Source of the DNA: Sphaerochaeta globosa str. Buddy
Lineage (GTDB): Bacteria; Spirochaetota; Spirochaetia; Sphaerochaetales; Sphaerochaetaceae
DNA length: 64,000 nt
Reading direction: 5' to 3'
NCBI RefSeq assembly: GCF_000190435.1
Contig: NC_015152.1
Span: forward strand, 2,858,458-2,922,457
Numbering within the stretch: the first letter of the stretch is position 1; each line of letters starts with the position of its first letter. Positions 61,324 through 64,000 of the stretch are shown here, in pieces. The notes beneath the pieces are model-generated. The model was given only the letters and a program-made list of their open reading frames with translations. It was not told the DNA's origin and made no database searches. The position numbers were made by a program, and so were the translations under genes.

Positions 61324-61964
61324 AGGGCGAAGACCCGCAATCCGGTGAAAAAGACAAACTGGATACCAACGATCAAGGTGGGAACCTTGTTCGTTGTGGT
61401 AAGCTTATGCTGTGCAAACAATAAGGCAAAGACAAAAGCAATACAGAACCAAGCGATATAATTCTGCAAGGGTATATCTCCTTCAGCCCACGTCCAGTAG
61501 TCGAAAGCGATGGCTACAGGCTCCATCACATAGTCAAATACCACAGTAAAAATTGCTGTAGCAAAGGCTGCGAGCAAGGGCTTTTCAAGCACCCTAACGG
61601 CAACCTGAGCAATGCCCATAATGATAATGGTCCAGTTGATGCCAATCAAGAGCGGCACACCCAACAGCTTCAGTCCCAGTGTTTGACCATACGTATAGGC
61701 CCCGAAAACCAAGGAAGTAGCCACTCCCACGATTTCCAAACATAGGGTGACCAACAAGGTAACGACCGCCCAGATAAGCAAGTTCCGGTTGCGAGCCTTG
61801 ATCTCAAAGGCAAACCCAAGAATCGAGGTTGCTGCAATGGTGTAGGGAGTGAAGAGGAGCATCAAAGGCAAGGTTGCCTCAATGCTGTGCAGAAGAATTC
61901 CGATACAGTAGAACGGAACTAGCAGGAGGAAGATCAACCTTTCTGGTTTGCTACTATTCTGCAT
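61320..61964 (-). CDS. Carotenoid biosynthesis protein, CruF-like (DUF422)
   Basis: A 214-residue membrane protein with six or seven helices. It has YTIAATSILGFAFEIKARNR near residue 40, FGAYTYGQTLGLKLLGVPLLIGINW (the typical GxYxY then GVP motif) and DYVMEPVAIAFDYWTWAEGDIP, all typical of the CruF/DUF422 carotenoid hydratase-like family. It starts inside the phytoene synthase gene (31-base overlap). It probably modifies an acyclic C30 or C40 carotenoid such as neurosporene or lycopene. Confidence 0.85.
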   Translation of the reverse strand: MQNSSKPERLIFLLLVPFYCIGILLHSIEATLPLMLLFTPYTIAATSILGFAFEIKARNRNLLIWAVVTLLVTLCLEIVGVATSLVFGAYTYGQTLGLKLLGVPLLIGINWTIIIMGIAQVAVRVLEKPLLAAFATAIFTVVFDYVMEPVAIAFDYWTWAEGDIPLQNYIAWFCIAFVFALLFAQHKLTTTNKVPTLIVGIQFVFFTGLRVFAL

Positions 61965-62788
61965 GGTAGGGCGACTCCTATGCTGTGGGCTATTCCCTTT
62001 CTCAGGATTCTCGCCTTCGGCGGCTTTACCTTCTTCTCAAACACGATGAAAGGATCCTTGGCTATCTGATGTGCAGTCCAGCAGTACATGTCCGCTGCGG
62101 TCATAATGGGTATGCGATAACGCCTTGGGATGAAGCGATAGCCCTTCTGCGCTTCTTTCTGCCAATGTTGGTAGCGCTTGATCTCATCTCTGATGAATGT
62201 TTTGAATTGCTCAGGATGCTGCTGAACGTACTCTGAGTCCAAGGAGGTGAGGCCGCTTCCTCCAAGAGGGAGATAGCGCCTTCCAATCTCCAGGTCTTCC
62301 TTTATATCGCGGATGAAGTTGATGTACTGCATCGCCCGACCAAGCATCACCGCATAACCGAAAGCCTCTTCACTGAGATCCATGATCCTTGCCATATACA
62401 GGCCGATGACTTCGGCCGAGCCATAGATGTAGGTCAATACTTCATCGAGGCTTTCACACGTACGAGCAGACAGATCGTGTTCCATGGAGTCCAGGAACGC
62501 TTCGGTCCAGGCAGGATCGAAATGTTTGCGGTTTTGCAGCTCCAAAAAAGCATCGATGATTACATCGCCGCTTGCCTTCCCTGATGTTAATGCCTCGGTA
62601 TAGGTTTTCCGAAAAGCATGAAAAGCATCAGGGTCGACCGGTTGGTCGTCCACCAGGTTGTCAGCCACCCTGACAAACCCATACAAAGCATAGACATCCC
62701 TGCGAACTACAGGAGGAAAGAAACGGGAACTGAAGTAATACGTCTTGCTCCCGTTTCTGAAAATGTGTTCATGTTTCTCAGCGACCAT
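61934..62788 (-). CDS. crtB: Phytoene/squalene synthase family enzyme
   Basis: A 284-residue prenyl synthase that joins two prenyl diphosphates. The two Asp-rich motifs are seen: DNLVDDQ (about 45-51) and GRAMQYINFIRDIKEDLE (about 155-172), with YFSSRFFPP near the start. ATG 62788 is chosen over a TTG 24 bases upstream; neither has a good ribosome site, and coupling to the desaturase gene (overlap of 11 bases) is likely. It is the committed step of the carotenoid pathway. Confidence 0.9.
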   Translation of the reverse strand: MVAEKHEHIFRNGSKTYYFSSRFFPPVVRRDVYALYGFVRVADNLVDDQPVDPDAFHAFRKTYTEALTSGKASGDVIIDAFLELQNRKHFDPAWTEAFLDSMEHDLSARTCESLDEVLTYIYGSAEVIGLYMARIMDLSEEAFGYAVMLGRAMQYINFIRDIKEDLEIGRRYLPLGGSGLTSLDSEYVQQHPEQFKTFIRDEIKRYQHWQKEAQKGYRFIPRRYRIPIMTAADMYCWTAHQIAKDPFIVFEKKVKPPKARILRKGIAHSIGVALPCRIVANQKG

Positions 62789-64000
62789 AGGTTTCTTGGA
62801 TTTCCTTAGCAATCAATTCACTTGCAATGAGCACCATCGGTACTCCTACGCCCGGATGGGTATATTGGCCTGTGTAGTACAGATTCGATAATCGCTTGGC
62901 TTGGTGTCTGGGACGGAACACTGCTGTTTGCAAAAGCGTGTGGCTCAGCCCCAACGCCGTGCCTTTGTAGGCATGGTAATCCTGGATGAAATCCCGATGC
63001 GTATACAGCCGTTTGACCAAGACATCCTGACTCAGATCCTCGCCGGTGACGCGCTTCACATGTTCGACCATCAAGGAGAAATATGCTTCCCTTTGTTCGT
63101 CGGTATCGGCAAGTCCGGGGGCTACCGGAACGAGCAGGAAGACGTTCTCACACCCTTGGGGTGCAGAACTTTGATCGGTTTTGGTGATGCAGCTGAGGTA
63201 AAAGCAGGGATCTTCCTGCGGCCATGCGGGGTTCTTGAAAATATCATCGAAATGTTCGTTCCAATCCTTGGCGAAGTAGAGGTTGTGATGCTCAAGACCC
63301 TTCAGCTCACGACCGATGCCCAGGTACGCAATGAACATGGAAGGAGCGACAACCCTCTTTTCCCAATAGGAGTCGGAATACGTCCGTTCCTCCTTCTTGA
63401 CCAAAGCTGTTTCGGTATGGTGATAGTCGGCGGAACTGACGATCACATCGGCTGTAAAATACCCTTTGGTTGTCTGTACGCCGACGGCCTTGCCGTCCTT
63501 GGTCACTATGTTCTTCACCTCTGTATCGGTGAGCAAAGAAACACCCAGTTCCCTACAAAGGTTGGCAAAACCCTCGGCCGCCCCTGCCATGCCTTTCTCA
63601 GGGAAGAATACACCCGGCTTAAGGTCTACATGACTCATGATCGAGTAAATGGCAGGTGCCTGGGCGGGATTGGTACCTAAGAATACCATGGCATACTCAA
63701 GAATCTGCTTGGCCCTGCGGTCCTGCACATAGTGCGAGACAAACGTGTCGAGTTTTCCCAACACTCCGAGCTTGAGGCCTTCAGTCATCAGGCGTCGGTT
63801 GAAAAACTGTCCGATATGCTTGTAGTCACGATAGAGGAAATCCTCCATGGCAACATCATATTTGTATGTCGATTGCTCCATGTAGGCTTTCAGGGCCTGA
63901 CCGCCACCCTTTTCAAAGGATTCGAAAATGGCAATGTCCTTTTCAAAATCCGGGGTAAGCGCTACCGTTCCCTCTTCCCCAAAGAACACCTTATAGTAGG
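62778..64000 (-). CDS. crtI: Phytoene desaturase (CrtI type), C-terminal part, runs off the window
   Basis: The frame stays open to the end of the window (YYKVFFG and onwards), so the N-terminal FAD-binding part of about 90-100 residues lies outside. The visible 407 codons hold KPGVFFPEKGMAGAAEGFANLCRELGVSL, VIVSSADYHHTETAL, FLLVPVAPGL and the C-terminal signature NLYYTGQYTHPGVGVPMVL with the GxGVP motif that ends FAD-dependent carotenoid desaturases. It is the first visible gene of the carotenoid operon. Number of desaturation steps cannot be told. Confidence 0.92.
   Translation of the reverse strand, partial: YYKVFFGEEGTVALTPDFEKDIAIFESFEKGGGQALKAYMEQSTYKYDVAMEDFLYRDYKHIGQFFNRRLMTEGLKLGVLGKLDTFVSHYVQDRRAKQILEYAMVFLGTNPAQAPAIYSIMSHVDLKPGVFFPEKGMAGAAEGFANLCRELGVSLLTDTEVKNIVTKDGKAVGVQTTKGYFTADVIVSSADYHHTETALVKKEERTYSDSYWEKRVVAPSMFIAYLGIGRELKGLEHHNLYFAKDWNEHFDDIFKNPAWPQEDPCFYLSCITKTDQSSAPQGCENVFLLVPVAPGLADTDEQREAYFSLMVEHVKRVTGEDLSQDVLVKRLYTHRDFIQDYHAYKGTALGLSHTLLQTAVFRPRHQAKRLSNLYYTGQYTHPGVGVPMVLIASELIAKEIQETYGR

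Overview
The window looks like a piece of a chromosome from a free-living, fermentative spirochaete close to Sphaerochaeta. This is inferred from gene content: secreted binding proteins whose signal peptides end in spirochaete-like AAG-TKE or ASG-ASE stretches, many sugar and organic-acid uptake systems, a carotenoid cluster (crtI, crtB, a CruF-like gene), and an oxygen-binding di-iron (ODP-like) domain. No rRNA or tRNA gene was recognised. About 60 genes can be supported.

Layout. 1-447: remnant RelE-like toxin and its antitoxin. 444-8983: a pectin/uronide-type regulon (D-lyxose isomerase, GH4 enzyme with a CHEV motif, YesN/YesM-type two-component system, ABC sugar importer, amidohydrolase) with a matching two-box operator in both divergent promoters. 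9023-10010: decayed DNA with an RloB-like defence-gene fragment and a mobile-element remnant. 10172-20029: mostly single housekeeping or accessory genes (CPBP protease, DUF523, YibE/F, alkaline phosphatase, HNH nuclease, ADP-ribosylglycohydrolase, aldose epimerase, SPFH/NfeD). 20098-28434: one operon for an Fbp/Afu-type ABC importer, an inositol-monophosphatase-family enzyme and a two-component system; its permease gene is split by an IS1595-like element with a clean 8-bp duplication. 28598-33486: DUF3147 protein, GGDEF-EAL protein, a complete ISL3 element, a methyltransferase. 33919-34068: a three-repeat type I-E-like CRISPR array with no cas genes nearby. 34150-42087: transketolase, then an AT-richer TRAP transporter/hydroxy-acid dehydrogenase cluster. 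42490-46806: outer-membrane protein, and a G+C-rich PTS-EIIA/antiporter pair flanked by a gene fragment and the full copy of an SGNH esterase. 46135-51044: a seven-gene operon (ABC-2 exporter, NarL-type two-component system, small membrane protein, SGNH esterase).

51710-61323 appears to be an exopolysaccharide locus: a membrane-anchored glycosidase-like protein interrupted by one in-frame TGA, an ODP-like di-iron domain fused to a degenerate GGDEF and a pseudo-receiver, a processive GT2 synthase with HEAT-like repeats, a GH16 glucanase and a polysaccharide deacetylase. The last two genes run directly into the carotenoid genes. The locus reads as oxygen-sensing control of surface glycan synthesis, and it is the best candidate here for an undescribed system.

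Limits: all family calls come from reading motifs by eye. No database search, structure prediction or measured composition was available.
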